This document shows, one piece after another, positions 54,101 through 62,807 of a stretch of 64,000 nucleotides of DNA. The DNA is from DASSUC01 sp035650075. GTDB lineage: Bacteria; Actinomycetota; Actinomycetes; Mycobacteriales; Micromonosporaceae. Every line of letters starts with the position of its first letter. Position 1 is the stretch's first letter. The notes beneath the pieces were generated by a model, which searched no databases, was not told where the DNA came from, and saw nothing but the letters and a program-made list of their open reading frames with translations. Position numbers and translations under genes: made by a program. The stretch is from assembly GCA_035650075.1 (NCBI GenBank), contig DASRII010000168.1, positions 1-64,000 on the forward strand, given 5' to 3'.

Positions 54101-54612
54101 ACCCGGTGAGCAGCGCCGACGACATCCAGTACCCCGTGGTGCGAACTGATCAGTCGCTGACGGTCTCGGCCTGGGTCCGCGTACGCGCGTCCACCGGCAC
54201 CGACCAAGTCGTCCTACGGCAAGGCAACGGTGCCACGTCGGCGATGAAGCTGATGCTGCGTGGGTCAGACGGCAAATGGGAGTTCTACATCAAGACCCCC
54301 GACGGCGCCGGCGGTTACAGCACCACGAACGCCTACTCCGACGGCCCCGCCACCATCGACAACGATTGGGTCCATCTCGTCGGGGTGTTCGACGCCGCTA
54401 CCAAAGAAGTCCGCCTGTACGTGCAGGGCAAGCTTCAGCTCGCACACCAAACCGGAGCGGCCGGTTTCCACTCCACCGACAGTCTGGTGCTCGGCATGGT
54501 CGGCAGTGGCTCCGGCGGCTTCCTCGCCGGCGACATCGACCAGGTGAAGGTCTACGTCGGCGCTATGAGCGACCGCGAGGTACTCGTCCTGTTCAACACC
54601 CCCAACGGCTGA
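51136..54612 (+). CDS. Secreted multidomain LamG protein, partner of the RHS toxin, 1158 aa
   Basis: Signal peptide (LLRAMVVLALGAGVLVVVGS; cleavage near AAAAAP). GGGG lies 6 bases before ATG 51136; a GTG 6 bases upstream is too close to it. Residues ~30-300 are the N-terminal beta region usual in actinobacterial RHS-partner proteins (YPVTIDPIID ends it). A DNRLRE-like domain follows (about 300-455; DLRLGYSDDGGSWTARSYMRW), then Fn3-like segments, and two LamG domains (about 735-910, SFSVAAWVRTL; about 1015-1150, SLTVSAWVRVR). It lies 13 bases before the RHS gene. Probably a carbohydrate- or surface-binding companion or delivery factor for the RHS protein. Confidence 0.88.
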   Translation: MLGVTGARSALLRAMVVLALGAGVLVVVGSPQTVAAAAAPVCALEQGNDTEAAAMARACGQRVEITQRRTRTHTFYSNPDGTLTVEFTQKPTRMRSASGAWVPVDLTLERRPDGSIAPRAHPNDLRLAGARTGGEGDLASFGSGTDRVSLGWRGRLPEPVLSGKVATYVDVMPGVDIVVEALRTGFEQYLVVKTHAAANAIGAIRMPWRTGTLTPRSRKDGSIALTGARDRVVAELPAAVMWDATVTPRSGVHSRTAPVAMTVAGPDLVLTADRAFLDDPATVYPVTIDPIIDPDPAYDAFVQTGYVSDQSWQEDLRLGYSDDGGSWTARSYMRWDGLSPYWGTRVVSATLSLWEWWSWSCTPAQWEAWRVDSTGTGTRWTNQPVWRQLAGTSSQTKGHDSGCSPGWVAVSVVNPFQTSFTNHYNTANIGLRATTETSHNGWKRFDSSEGTHPPVVSITINHIPGTPTGLSPTADGSAACGTTIGTTSTKLRAKYVDVDTSDNLTAVFEYKLLPSGTPVQVSGVPKAANNYGTTQNSITFANGSSYSFRVQTSDAYDTSPWSPWCNFTVQQGKPIAPTVTSTAYPADGSPHGGPGVSGTFTFGPGASDPLAGVITSYSYGWTDPPTNTVTVSAGTTTAPIALTPPRYGLNTLYVLARTSAGTPGTTRPYRFLVNGPGAAVARYQMDPFVPYDDQQGNPPLSPGEGVYLVQDVRFLGFGSVYFDAFWDSKATAPVSAFDTAGSFSVAAWVRTLSANCSGNSTAVSIDGSSTAGSNYTSGLFLGLDCTTRKWKFRVPATNTGIPSTTEVSSTNVATVGRWTHLVGVWDESEKKIRLWVDGVSVEATPSSSWLTARQDGWKATGPLVLGRDRFNSTDGGWFWGHIADVVLYNRVVVADDLWGSTKDDDTGTPDHEGLLQPVNVGSWNFADASPSRPDSADGTPLGGHPINLDPHWTDVPPPSSYITDGHDGAGALSLDGLAGFAATTDFGSDPVSSADDIQYPVVRTDQSLTVSAWVRVRASTGTDQVVLRQGNGATSAMKLMLRGSDGKWEFYIKTPDGAGGYSTTNAYSDGPATIDNDWVHLVGVFDAATKEVRLYVQGKLQLAHQTGAAGFHSTDSLVLGMVGSGSGGFLAGDIDQVKVYVGAMSDREVLVLFNTPNG

Positions 54613-54625
54613 CCCGGAGGTTGCT

Positions 54626-57600
54626 GTGACGCCCCGATCCTCGTGCCTGCGGCGCGCCACCGTGGCGACGTTGCCCGTCGTTCTTGTCGCCAGCCTGCTC
54701 GGGCAGCAACCGGCCCGCGCGACCGAACCCGATCCGGTACATCTCGCGGCGCAGCAGGTGCCGTCGGTGCACGGCACTGTTGTGCAACCACGTCCTCGAC
54801 CCGCCGGTCCTCAGTCGGGCGCACCACGCCCCGCGCCACCGGTCTGGCCGGCGGCCGGCACCGCCGAGCTGGTCGTCCCGTCGCGCGCGGGGAACCTGCC
54901 GGTCTCCGTCGAACGCCCGGCTGCCGCCGGTCAGGCGGTCTCGTCGGTACGCGTGACGCTGCTGGACCGGGCCACTCTGCCGGCCCGCCTACGGGACGGT
55001 CTCGTGCTGCGACTGCTGCGCACAGACGGCGCGGCCACGCCGGGGCGGATCCGGATCAGCGTGGACTACTCGGCCTTCGCCAGCGCTCGAGGCGCGGATT
55101 GGAGCAGCCGGCTGCGGCTCGTGTCCGTAGCCGAGTGCGCGCTCCGCGAGCCAATAGCCGCGGGCTGCCCGGCCGGTACTCCGCTGGCGTCGACGAACAA
55201 CCCGCGGCCGGGCCGGGTGTCCGCCGACGTCTCGTTGAGCGGCGAAAAGGGCGGCACTTTCGTCGTACTGACCGCTGGTGCGTCCGGGGCGGCCGGCGAT
55301 TTCGCGGCGACCTCGCTACAAGCGTCGTCGACCTGGTCGGCCGGCGGGAACTCGGGCGACTTCTCGTGGAGCTATCCGATGCGGGTACCGCCATCGCTGG
55401 GCGGGCCGGCGCCGTCGCTTGCGCTGGCCTACTCTTCGTCCTCTGTGGACGGTCGCAGCGAGGCCACCAACAATCAACCGTCCTGGGTCGGCGAGGGTTT
55501 CGACTGGTGGCCGGGGTACGTCGAGCGCCGGTACAAGCCATGCGCCACCGATCTGGGTTCGGGCGCCAACAACACGATCGAGACCGGTGACCTGTGTTGG
55601 GGCACGGACAACGCCACGATGTCGCTCAACGGTTCCGGGGGCGAGCTGATCCGCGACGGCGCTACCGGTACCTGGCGGCTGAAGAACGACGACGCGTCCA
55701 AAGTGGAGCGTCTGACAGGCGCGATCAACGGCGCCAACGGCGGCGAGTACTGGCGGATCACCGGCTCCGACGGCACCCAGTACTACTTCGGGCTCAACCG
55801 GCTCCCCGGCTACACCGGCACCGCGCCGGCGAACAAGACCACCAGCTCGACCTGGACCGTTCCGGTCGCCGGCAATCACACCGGAGAGCCCTGCCACGCG
55901 GCCTCGTTCCTCGGGTCCTTCTGCAATCAGGCGTGGCGGTGGAATCTCGACTACGTGGTGGACCTGCACGGCAACACCATGTCGTTGTTCTATACCCCGG
56001 AGACCAACAAGTACGCCCGCAACAACACCGACTCCGACGATGTCTCGTACATCCGGGGCGGCGTCCTGGAACGCATCGACTACGGCACGGACAAACGATC
56101 TGGTACGGACACCGAGAACACCGCCACCCCGCCCCCGATGCGGGTGACGTTCACCCCCTCCGACCGTTGCCTGTCGGCCTGTTGGAACGGCACCGACCCG
56201 AACGAGCCGAACTGGTATGACACGCCGTGGGACCAATACTGCAAGGCGAGCAATACCTCATGCGTATTGCAGTACTCGCCGACGTTCTGGACCAGCAAGC
56301 GGTTGACCGGAATCACCACGTGGGTGTGGAACATCGGCGCACCAGCGCCCCGGCCGGTCGACGGGTGGACGCTCACGCACACCTTCCCGAGTCCCGGTGA
56401 CGGTACCCGGGCCGGCCTCTGGCTGGCGTCGATCGTCCACACCGGCAAGGCGACGGGCTCGGCTGTCCTCGGCACCGAGGTGGCGATGCCGGCGATCACC
56501 TTCGACTGGGTGCAGATGCCTAACCGGGTCGACTCACTCCCGGACGGTAAGTTCCCGATGAACTGGATGCGCATCAACACCATCTGGGCCGACGCGGGCG
56601 GGAAGATAAAGGTCGACTACACCGGGCCGGACTGCATCGTCGGCGTCCGGATGCCCAGCTCGCCGCAGAACAATACGCTGCGCTGCTATCCGGTACGCGA
56701 GGAGCAGCCGGACCATTCGATCCAGACCGAGTACTTCCACAAGTACCTCGTGACCAAGGTGACCGAGTCGGACTGGACCGGTGGCGGCCCGGACATCGTG
56801 ACCAGCTACGAGTACGTAGGAACACCCGCCTGGCGGCACACCGACGATGACGGCATCACGCGCGACAACCTGCGCACCTGGTCAGACTTCCGCGGCTACG
56901 GCCAGGTCAACACCCGGGTGGGTGACCCCGGCAGCGGTACCGAGACGTTGTCCGAGACGGTGTTCTTCCGGGGCATGCACGGCGACCTCGACGGCGCTGG
57001 CGGTACCCGCACCATCGTCATGCAGGCCATCGACGGCAACGGCGACGGGGATACCGCGGACACTACGACAGCGGATGCCCCTGCGGTCAACGACGAGAAC
57101 ACCTACACGGGCATGGCCCGCCTATCGACCGTCTACAATGGAGTCGAGTCGGCCCCGCTCTCCCGTACCGTCAACGAGCCATGGCAGTCCGCGCCCACCG
57201 CCACCCGCGACATGGGCGACACGATCGTGTACGCCCGCCATGTCGGCACCCGCGCCACCTGGGCGGGCACCAAGCTGACCGCCGGCTGGCGGGTGACCCG
57301 GCTCGACACCACATACGACAACACGTACGGGATGGTCACGCAGACCGACGACCAGGGCGATGTTGCCGTCTCGGGGGACGAGGAATGCAGTAAGACCACG
57401 TACGGCCGGAATGTCACCGCGAACCTGCTGACGCTGCCGAGCCAGGTGGAGACCTACGCGCTGCGGTGCAGCGGCTCGGCCATCAGCGACGCCGACGTCG
57501 TCGGGATGACCCGCAACCTCTTCGACCACCAGGCTGCTGGCGCCGCGCCGACCATCGGCGAAATCACCGGGGTCGACATCGCCAAGTCGTGGACCCAGGC

Positions 57601-60600
57601 GGGCGGGCCGGTCTGGCTGACAACCTCCACGACCAATTTCGACATCTACGGCCGGCCAGTCGACGCCGCCGATGTGCGCGGCAACCACACCACCGTGGCA
57701 TACACACCGTCGACCGGCGGCCCGATCACGTCCCGCGCCACGACCAGTAGCTTCGGTACCACCACCGACACGCTCGAGCCGGCGTGGGGTGCGGCGACGA
57801 CGACGGTCGACGTGAACGGCAAGCAGACCGACCTGACCTATGACGCGCTCGGCCGGATCACTCAGGTCTGGCTACCGAACCACCTGAAGGCGTCTTTCGC
57901 CAGCCAACCGAACACCAGCTACTCGTACCTGATCCGCAACACCGGCGGCGTCAACGCCGTCACCACACGAAGGCTCAACGCGGCCGGCAACTACGTCACC
58001 TCGTACACCCTCTACGACGGGATGCTGCGGGCCCGGCAGACTCAGTCTCTGTCCGCCGCGAACGGCAACGTCGGCACGGTCTTCACCGAGACGAAGTACG
58101 ACCCGATTGGCCGTGTCTCGGTGCAGAGCCAGCACTTCGACGCGACCGTCCAGCCGTCCACCACGCTGTTCACCATCGCCAACTGGCTGCCCAAGACGCA
58201 GACCACAACGCAGTACGACCGGGCCAGCCGGACCATCGCCAGCATCTTCGACTCCGGCGGTGTGGAACAGTGGCGGACCACGGTGGCGTACACCGGCGAT
58301 CGGGTAAACACCACCCCGCCGCTCGGCGGCACCGCCACCACTGCCGTGTCCGACGCGCACGGGCGGGTTACCGAGCTGCGCCAGTACAAGAACCGCTCCG
58401 ATGTGGGCAGTGACACCCGTAGCCTGTACGACCTGGCTACGTACCACTTCAACCGCAAGGGCCAGCAGGACTCGGTCACCGACAACGCCGGCAACACGTG
58501 GACATCTGGTTCTGACTTCCTCGGCCGGCCGAACGCCAACCACGACCCGGACAGCGGCGACAGCTCGAGGGCGTACAACGACTACGGCGACGTACTGACC
58601 ACAACGGACGGTCGTGGTCAGCTCCTCGCGTATATGTATGACTCGTTGGGTCGCCGTACTGCGGAGTACGCCGGCAGCATCGCGCCAGCCAACAAGCTGG
58701 CCAGTTGGGCCTACGACCCGGTCGGGGCCAAAGGTTACCCGGCGTCCTCCAGTCGCTGGACCGCCGCTGGCACCACCGAGTACAAGGTCGTGGTCCGCGG
58801 TTACTCGCCGCTCTACCAATCGATCGGCGAAGACTACGTCATCCCCGCGGCGGAGACCGGCCTGGGTGGAACCTACACCTTCACCCGCACCTTCAATGTG
58901 GACGGCAGCCCAGCCACGACGGTGTACCCGAACAAGGGCGGTCTCCCGGCTGAGACTCTCACCTACCACTACGATGCGGTCACCGGACTGCCCGAGTACC
59001 TGCAGACTAACTGGCCCAATGCCGGCAACTACGTCAGCAACACGGACTACACCACCTACGGCGAGACCAGCCTCCTCGAGTACCAGATGACCGCCGGCAA
59101 TTGGCTGCAACGCGGGCTGTACTACGAGGACTCGACGCACCGCCTCGCCCAGGCCACCACCACCCGCCAAATCACGCCTCAGTATGTGGCCGACGTGCAT
59201 TACACCTACGACGCGGTCGGCAACGTGAAGAAGATTGCCGACACGCCAGCCGGCGGGACCGCCGACACCCAATGCTTCGAATACGACTATGCCCTCCGCC
59301 TGGCCGAGGCGTGGACCCCGGCCGACGGAAACTGCGACGCAACCAAGGCCGCAACCGACATCGGCCCGGCGCCCTACTGGACCAGCTGGGAGTTCGACGC
59401 GGTAGGCAACCGCAAGACCGAGACCGTTCACACGACCAGTGGCCAAACGACAACCACCTACACCTACCCCGCCGCCGGGTCGAACCAGCCGCATGCGGTC
59501 ACCTCGACCACGGGACCGGTCACTCAGAACTACCGGTACGACGCGGTCGGCAACACCACGTGCCGGCCCTCCGGCAGCGGTACCAACACCTGCCCGCCGG
59601 GTACCGGCAGCCAGACGCTCAGCTGGGACGCCGAGGGCCGCTTGGCCACTGTGGACGGTACCAACAGCTACCTCTACACCGCGGAGGGCGTACGACTGAT
59701 CGAGCGCGACTCGACCGGTACCACCTTGTATCTGCCCGGCGAGGAGATCCGGCGTAGCTCGGGCGGCACGGTCACCACCACCCGGTACTACGCCTGGGCC
59801 GATGGTGTATGTGCGATGCGCCAGAACGGCACGATCGTCAGCTGGCTCGTCGGCGACCACCAAGGGACCCAACAAATCTCGATCCACTCGGGGACGCAGG
59901 CGGTCACCCAACGTCGACAAACCCCGTACGGCACCATCCGAGGTACCAACCCCACCTGGCCGAACAAGAAGGGCTTCGTCGGCGGCGACAACGACCCCAC
60001 CGGCCTGACCCACATCGGCGCACGCGAGTACGACCCGAAGATCGGCCGGTTCATCAGCGTAGATCCTGTCTTCAACGCCGGTGATCCGCAGTCCTGGACC
60101 GGCTATGCGTACGCGAACAATACGCCGATCACCGGGAGCGACCCGACCGGCCTCATGTACGACAACACCGAGCACGAAAAAGGCGACTGCAACAAAGACT
60201 GCCAGGAGGCCGTCGCCTTACAGGACGAGAAGAGGGCACTCGAAAACGAGAAAGAGGAGGCCGAGAAGACCACGAAAATGTCCCTGCGGGACATCATCAT
60301 CATGGCCGGTCTCGCATTCCTGCTCGACCTTTTCGGCGTCACCGACATCTGGAACTGCATCAGCCGCGGCCAGATAAAGGCCTGTGCCAACGCTCTCATC
60401 GGCTCTCTGCCTGTCGGCAAAATCCTCAAAGCCGGTAAGGCGATCTTCAAGGGCATCATGCGGGTGATGGACGCCTACAAGGTCTGGAAGAAGGCTGTGA
60501 AGCTGGCTGAGGCCGTCATCAAGCGGACCAGCGACGCTATTGCGGCCACCCAGAAGAAACTCGACGACATCCTCCGACGGTTGCATGCGAAGGGCGGCGG

Positions 60601-61048
60601 CCAGTCGAGCGAAACACCTTCGGCACTTGACAAATTGAAGGCGCTTGGCAAGGCGACCGGCAAGCAGGCTCTGCGTTCCGGAGGGGCAAGTTTTCTCATC
60701 GAGGCGTGGATACAGTCTCAACCTGGGGCAGAAACCTCGGGTACAGATCTTCTCACGGCAACGCTCGGCGGTGCAGTCGGTGGCGCAACTGGTGGGTTAC
60801 TCTCGAGAAGGACGAACCCTGTCATTGCGGGCGGGATAGGAGGTGTAATAGGCGGTTCCGCGGAGTCTCTAGTGAACGAGTTATCGGGAGATGACGGCAT
60901 CGACGCCACCAATATCCTCATAGGAGCCACGTGGAACGGAGCGTTCGGTGCTTCGATTGGGAAAGGGAAGCGCCAAGGCGCACCACCGCTAGCTATTATG
61001 TCTGTCGACTCGATAGGCCAAGTCTTCGACAACTTCCTCACCGACTAA
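54626..61048 (+). CDS. RHS-repeat polymorphic toxin, 2140 aa
   Basis: Signal peptide (RRATVATLPVVLVASLLGQQ, about 9-28). GGAGG lies 5 bases before the GTG. Residues ~220-700 are a SpvB-like/beta-propeller start (FSWSYPMRVPPSLGGPAPSL); ~1060-1740 contain RHS/YD repeats (YDALGRITQV, YDPIGRVSVQ, YDSLGRRTAEY, WDAEGRLATV). The RHS-associated core ends GAREYDPKIGRFISVDP...GSDPTGL (about 1808-1843). The last ~297 residues are a variable tip with a hydrophobic segment (DIIIMAGLAFLLDLFGV), Lys-rich helices and a Gly-zipper stretch (GGAVGGATGGLLS, GGIGGVIGGS). No known toxin domain recognised. The tip uses TTA Leu codons (60218, 60881) and lower GC, a sign of replacement. Confidence 0.93.
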   Translation: MTPRSSCLRRATVATLPVVLVASLLGQQPARATEPDPVHLAAQQVPSVHGTVVQPRPRPAGPQSGAPRPAPPVWPAAGTAELVVPSRAGNLPVSVERPAAAGQAVSSVRVTLLDRATLPARLRDGLVLRLLRTDGAATPGRIRISVDYSAFASARGADWSSRLRLVSVAECALREPIAAGCPAGTPLASTNNPRPGRVSADVSLSGEKGGTFVVLTAGASGAAGDFAATSLQASSTWSAGGNSGDFSWSYPMRVPPSLGGPAPSLALAYSSSSVDGRSEATNNQPSWVGEGFDWWPGYVERRYKPCATDLGSGANNTIETGDLCWGTDNATMSLNGSGGELIRDGATGTWRLKNDDASKVERLTGAINGANGGEYWRITGSDGTQYYFGLNRLPGYTGTAPANKTTSSTWTVPVAGNHTGEPCHAASFLGSFCNQAWRWNLDYVVDLHGNTMSLFYTPETNKYARNNTDSDDVSYIRGGVLERIDYGTDKRSGTDTENTATPPPMRVTFTPSDRCLSACWNGTDPNEPNWYDTPWDQYCKASNTSCVLQYSPTFWTSKRLTGITTWVWNIGAPAPRPVDGWTLTHTFPSPGDGTRAGLWLASIVHTGKATGSAVLGTEVAMPAITFDWVQMPNRVDSLPDGKFPMNWMRINTIWADAGGKIKVDYTGPDCIVGVRMPSSPQNNTLRCYPVREEQPDHSIQTEYFHKYLVTKVTESDWTGGGPDIVTSYEYVGTPAWRHTDDDGITRDNLRTWSDFRGYGQVNTRVGDPGSGTETLSETVFFRGMHGDLDGAGGTRTIVMQAIDGNGDGDTADTTTADAPAVNDENTYTGMARLSTVYNGVESAPLSRTVNEPWQSAPTATRDMGDTIVYARHVGTRATWAGTKLTAGWRVTRLDTTYDNTYGMVTQTDDQGDVAVSGDEECSKTTYGRNVTANLLTLPSQVETYALRCSGSAISDADVVGMTRNLFDHQAAGAAPTIGEITGVDIAKSWTQAGGPVWLTTSTTNFDIYGRPVDAADVRGNHTTVAYTPSTGGPITSRATTSSFGTTTDTLEPAWGAATTTVDVNGKQTDLTYDALGRITQVWLPNHLKASFASQPNTSYSYLIRNTGGVNAVTTRRLNAAGNYVTSYTLYDGMLRARQTQSLSAANGNVGTVFTETKYDPIGRVSVQSQHFDATVQPSTTLFTIANWLPKTQTTTQYDRASRTIASIFDSGGVEQWRTTVAYTGDRVNTTPPLGGTATTAVSDAHGRVTELRQYKNRSDVGSDTRSLYDLATYHFNRKGQQDSVTDNAGNTWTSGSDFLGRPNANHDPDSGDSSRAYNDYGDVLTTTDGRGQLLAYMYDSLGRRTAEYAGSIAPANKLASWAYDPVGAKGYPASSSRWTAAGTTEYKVVVRGYSPLYQSIGEDYVIPAAETGLGGTYTFTRTFNVDGSPATTVYPNKGGLPAETLTYHYDAVTGLPEYLQTNWPNAGNYVSNTDYTTYGETSLLEYQMTAGNWLQRGLYYEDSTHRLAQATTTRQITPQYVADVHYTYDAVGNVKKIADTPAGGTADTQCFEYDYALRLAEAWTPADGNCDATKAATDIGPAPYWTSWEFDAVGNRKTETVHTTSGQTTTTYTYPAAGSNQPHAVTSTTGPVTQNYRYDAVGNTTCRPSGSGTNTCPPGTGSQTLSWDAEGRLATVDGTNSYLYTAEGVRLIERDSTGTTLYLPGEEIRRSSGGTVTTTRYYAWADGVCAMRQNGTIVSWLVGDHQGTQQISIHSGTQAVTQRRQTPYGTIRGTNPTWPNKKGFVGGDNDPTGLTHIGAREYDPKIGRFISVDPVFNAGDPQSWTGYAYANNTPITGSDPTGLMYDNTEHEKGDCNKDCQEAVALQDEKRALENEKEEAEKTTKMSLRDIIIMAGLAFLLDLFGVTDIWNCISRGQIKACANALIGSLPVGKILKAGKAIFKGIMRVMDAYKVWKKAVKLAEAVIKRTSDAIAATQKKLDDILRRLHAKGGGQSSETPSALDKLKALGKATGKQALRSGGASFLIEAWIQSQPGAETSGTDLLTATLGGAVGGATGGLLSRRTNPVIAGGIGGVIGGSAESLVNELSGDDGIDATNILIGATWNGAFGASIGKGKRQGAPPLAIMSVDSIGQVFDNFLTD

Positions 61049-61059
61049 GGCCGCAGCAG

Positions 61060-61455
61060 TTGAAGAACTCGACACTACAGCTCCGCAAGCCATATGGGCG
61101 TGCCTCAACTTATCATTGGATTCTCATTGGCCTTCTGGTCGGCGTGTACGCGAAGTGGCCGCCGCACGAGCCGTACTGGTACGTCGTTGGTGCCGTGGTG
61201 GTTACGGCGGTGGCCGTTCACTCATCCATTTATACAAGGCGAATGAAGATTGTCGTTACAGATTCGACACTCACAGTATTCAACGATTGGGGGAGGACTC
61301 AATCAATGCGCCGGACCGACGTTACGGAGATACGTTGGACTGTCGACTGCTGGGAGATAAGATCAGCCACCGGTAACACGCTGATGCTTCGCCTGACGTG
61401 GAATCAGCGTGAGGTAGCCGCGCTCGCAAGCGCGCTCGGCGTGGAGATCACGTGA
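61060..61455 (+). CDS. Small membrane protein, candidate RHS immunity protein, 131 aa
   Basis: Starts 12 bases after the RHS stop at a TTG, with AAGG about 9 bases upstream; no better start lies before the first helix. Two helices (about 20-36, ILIGLLVGVYAKWPP; about 40-58, VVGAVVVTAVAVHSS), then a PH-like beta domain (MKIVVTDSTLTVFNDWGRTQSMRR in part, DVTEIRWTVDCWEI, LMLRLTWNQREV). GC is clearly lower than in housekeeping neighbours. Position directly after the toxin tip, small size and membrane location fit an immunity protein against a membrane-active toxin; that role is inferred. Confidence 0.65.
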   Translation: MKNSTLQLRKPYGRASTYHWILIGLLVGVYAKWPPHEPYWYVVGAVVVTAVAVHSSIYTRRMKIVVTDSTLTVFNDWGRTQSMRRTDVTEIRWTVDCWEIRSATGNTLMLRLTWNQREVAALASALGVEIT

Positions 61456-61617
61456 CCGGGTAGGGTTCGGCACTCAGACCCGCGACTTCGCCCGATCTGA
61501 CGCTGACAACGAGGCGCCTGAGCGACCCGTCCACGATCACCTCCTCCCGCCGTCCGCCTCGACAAGACAGACAGCGGAAGCGGCGGCCCGGCAGTCACCC
61601 CGGAGACGAAGACTAAG
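61456..61617. other. 162 bases without a recognisable gene
   Basis: Between the candidate immunity gene and the hairpin at 61618. I see no long open frame with normal codon bias on either strand, no strong promoter and no repeat. It may be remains of a former immunity or toxin cassette, as is usual behind RHS tips, but nothing specific is readable. Confidence 0.4.
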
Positions 61618-61652
61618 TGAACGGCCGCGCCATGGCGTGGCGCGGCCGTTCA
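61618..61652. terminator. Strong bidirectional hairpin, 15-bp perfect stem
   Basis: TGAACGGCCGCGCCA (61618-61632) and its exact complement (61638-61652) enclose a 5-base loop. It sits between the convergent RHS/immunity transcript and the small gene whose stop is at 61673, so it can end both. No U-run on either side. Confidence 0.8.
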
Positions 61653-61672
61653 GTGGACGAGCGAGGTACGAG

Positions 61673-61939
61673 CTACCTCGACTTGCTCAGACCGAGGGCG
61701 GCGCGTGCCTGGGCCTGCAGTTGGTCTACCTGGCCGGAGTGCTGGCCACCCGACCGCTGGGCGAGCGCGTCGGCGACGGCCTCGACGACCTTCTGCGCCT
61801 TCTGCGGATCCCGAGCGGCGAGTTCCTTCACCTTCGCGATCATCGCCTGTTTGTCCGCGGGCGGCTCGTCGAAGTACTTCGCCGCCTTCGTCCGCACGAC
61901 CTCGAAGATCTCGTCGATGTTGGGCGTCGTCTGGGTCAT
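61673..61939 (-). CDS. Small helical protein, 88 aa
   Basis: MTQTTPNIDEIFEVVRTKAA, then helical sequence rich in Lys, Ala and Gln (MIAKVKELAARDPQKAQKVV), ending SGQVDQLQAQARAALGLSKSR. GAGGAG lies 8 bases before the ATG. Soluble, no Cys. No domain recognised; such short proteins are common in actinomycetes. Followed by the strong hairpin at 61618-61652, so probably monocistronic. Confidence 0.7.
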   Translation of the reverse strand: MTQTTPNIDEIFEVVRTKAAKYFDEPPADKQAMIAKVKELAARDPQKAQKVVEAVADALAQRSGGQHSGQVDQLQAQARAALGLSKSR

Positions 61940-62045
61940 GGCTGCTCCTCTCCGCGGGCACCCCCCGTGGCTGCCCGCAAATTCCATGGACCGCACATGA
62001 TTCAAGCGGAGCTACGACCGCGACGCGCGGCAAATCGAAAACAAC

Positions 62046-62807
62046 TCACGCGGACCGTGGGTGAAAGGGCTCCACCGGCAGGCCCTCGGCGAGCAGCGCC
62101 GAGCGCACCCGCCGCGCCAGCTCGACCGCCCCGGCCGTGTCGCCGTGGACGCACAGCGAGTCCACCGGACACGCCACGACGGAGCCGTCGATCGCCACCA
62201 CCGAACGGGAGACGGCCATCCGGACCGCGCGTGCCACTACCTCGTCCACATCGGACACGACAGCTCCGGCAACCGAGCGCGGCACGAGCCGCCCGTCGGG
62301 TTGGTAGGCCCGGTCCGCGAAGCCTTCGGCAACCGTCCGGAGCCCCGAAGAAAGCGCCGAAGACCACAACACCGAGGACGGCTGGCACAACACCGGCAAC
62401 GACGGGTCGTACTCCTGTACGGCGGCGACGACCGCAGAAGCCTGCACCTCGTCCACGGCAGCGGTGTTGTAGAGCGCACCGTGCGGTTTGACATACCGCA
62501 GCGTGGTGCCGGCGACCCGGCAGAAGCCGTCCAACGCGCCGATCTGGAACAGCACGTCGTCCCGCAGCTCGCCGGGATCGTAGTCGATCCGCCGCCGCCC
62601 GAACCCGGCCAGATCCCGGTACCCCACCTGCGCGCCCACCGCCACCCCACGCTCGGCGGCGGCGAAGCAGACCCGGCGCATCGTCGATGGGTCGCCGGCG
62701 TGGAATCCACATGCGACATTCGCGCTCGTCACCACGTCCAGCAGGGCCAGGTCGTCCCCGAGTCGCCAGATGCCGAAACCCTCGCCCAGGTCACTGTTGA
62801 GGTCCAT
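62046..62807 (-). CDS. pxpA: 5-oxoprolinase subunit A (LamB/YcsF family), 253 aa
   Basis: With PxpB and PxpC, cleaves the damage product 5-oxoproline to glutamate using ATP. Family landmarks: DLNSDLGEGFGIWRLGDD (start), NVACGFHAGDPSTM (about 30-43), AQVGYRDLAGFGRR, YVKPHGALYN (about 105-114) and CVHGDTAGAV (about 222-231). Length is standard. Overlaps pxpC by 17 bases; last gene of pxpBCA. Confidence 0.95.
   Translation of the reverse strand: MDLNSDLGEGFGIWRLGDDLALLDVVTSANVACGFHAGDPSTMRRVCFAAAERGVAVGAQVGYRDLAGFGRRRIDYDPGELRDDVLFQIGALDGFCRVAGTTLRYVKPHGALYNTAAVDEVQASAVVAAVQEYDPSLPVLCQPSSVLWSSALSSGLRTVAEGFADRAYQPDGRLVPRSVAGAVVSDVDEVVARAVRMAVSRSVVAIDGSVVACPVDSLCVHGDTAGAVELARRVRSALLAEGLPVEPFHPRSA

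Noticed and set aside
61404..61598. Minus-strand 64-codon frame behind the immunity candidate
   Set aside because: Arg/Gly-rich composition, no ribosome site and overlap with the immunity gene end make it a shadow.
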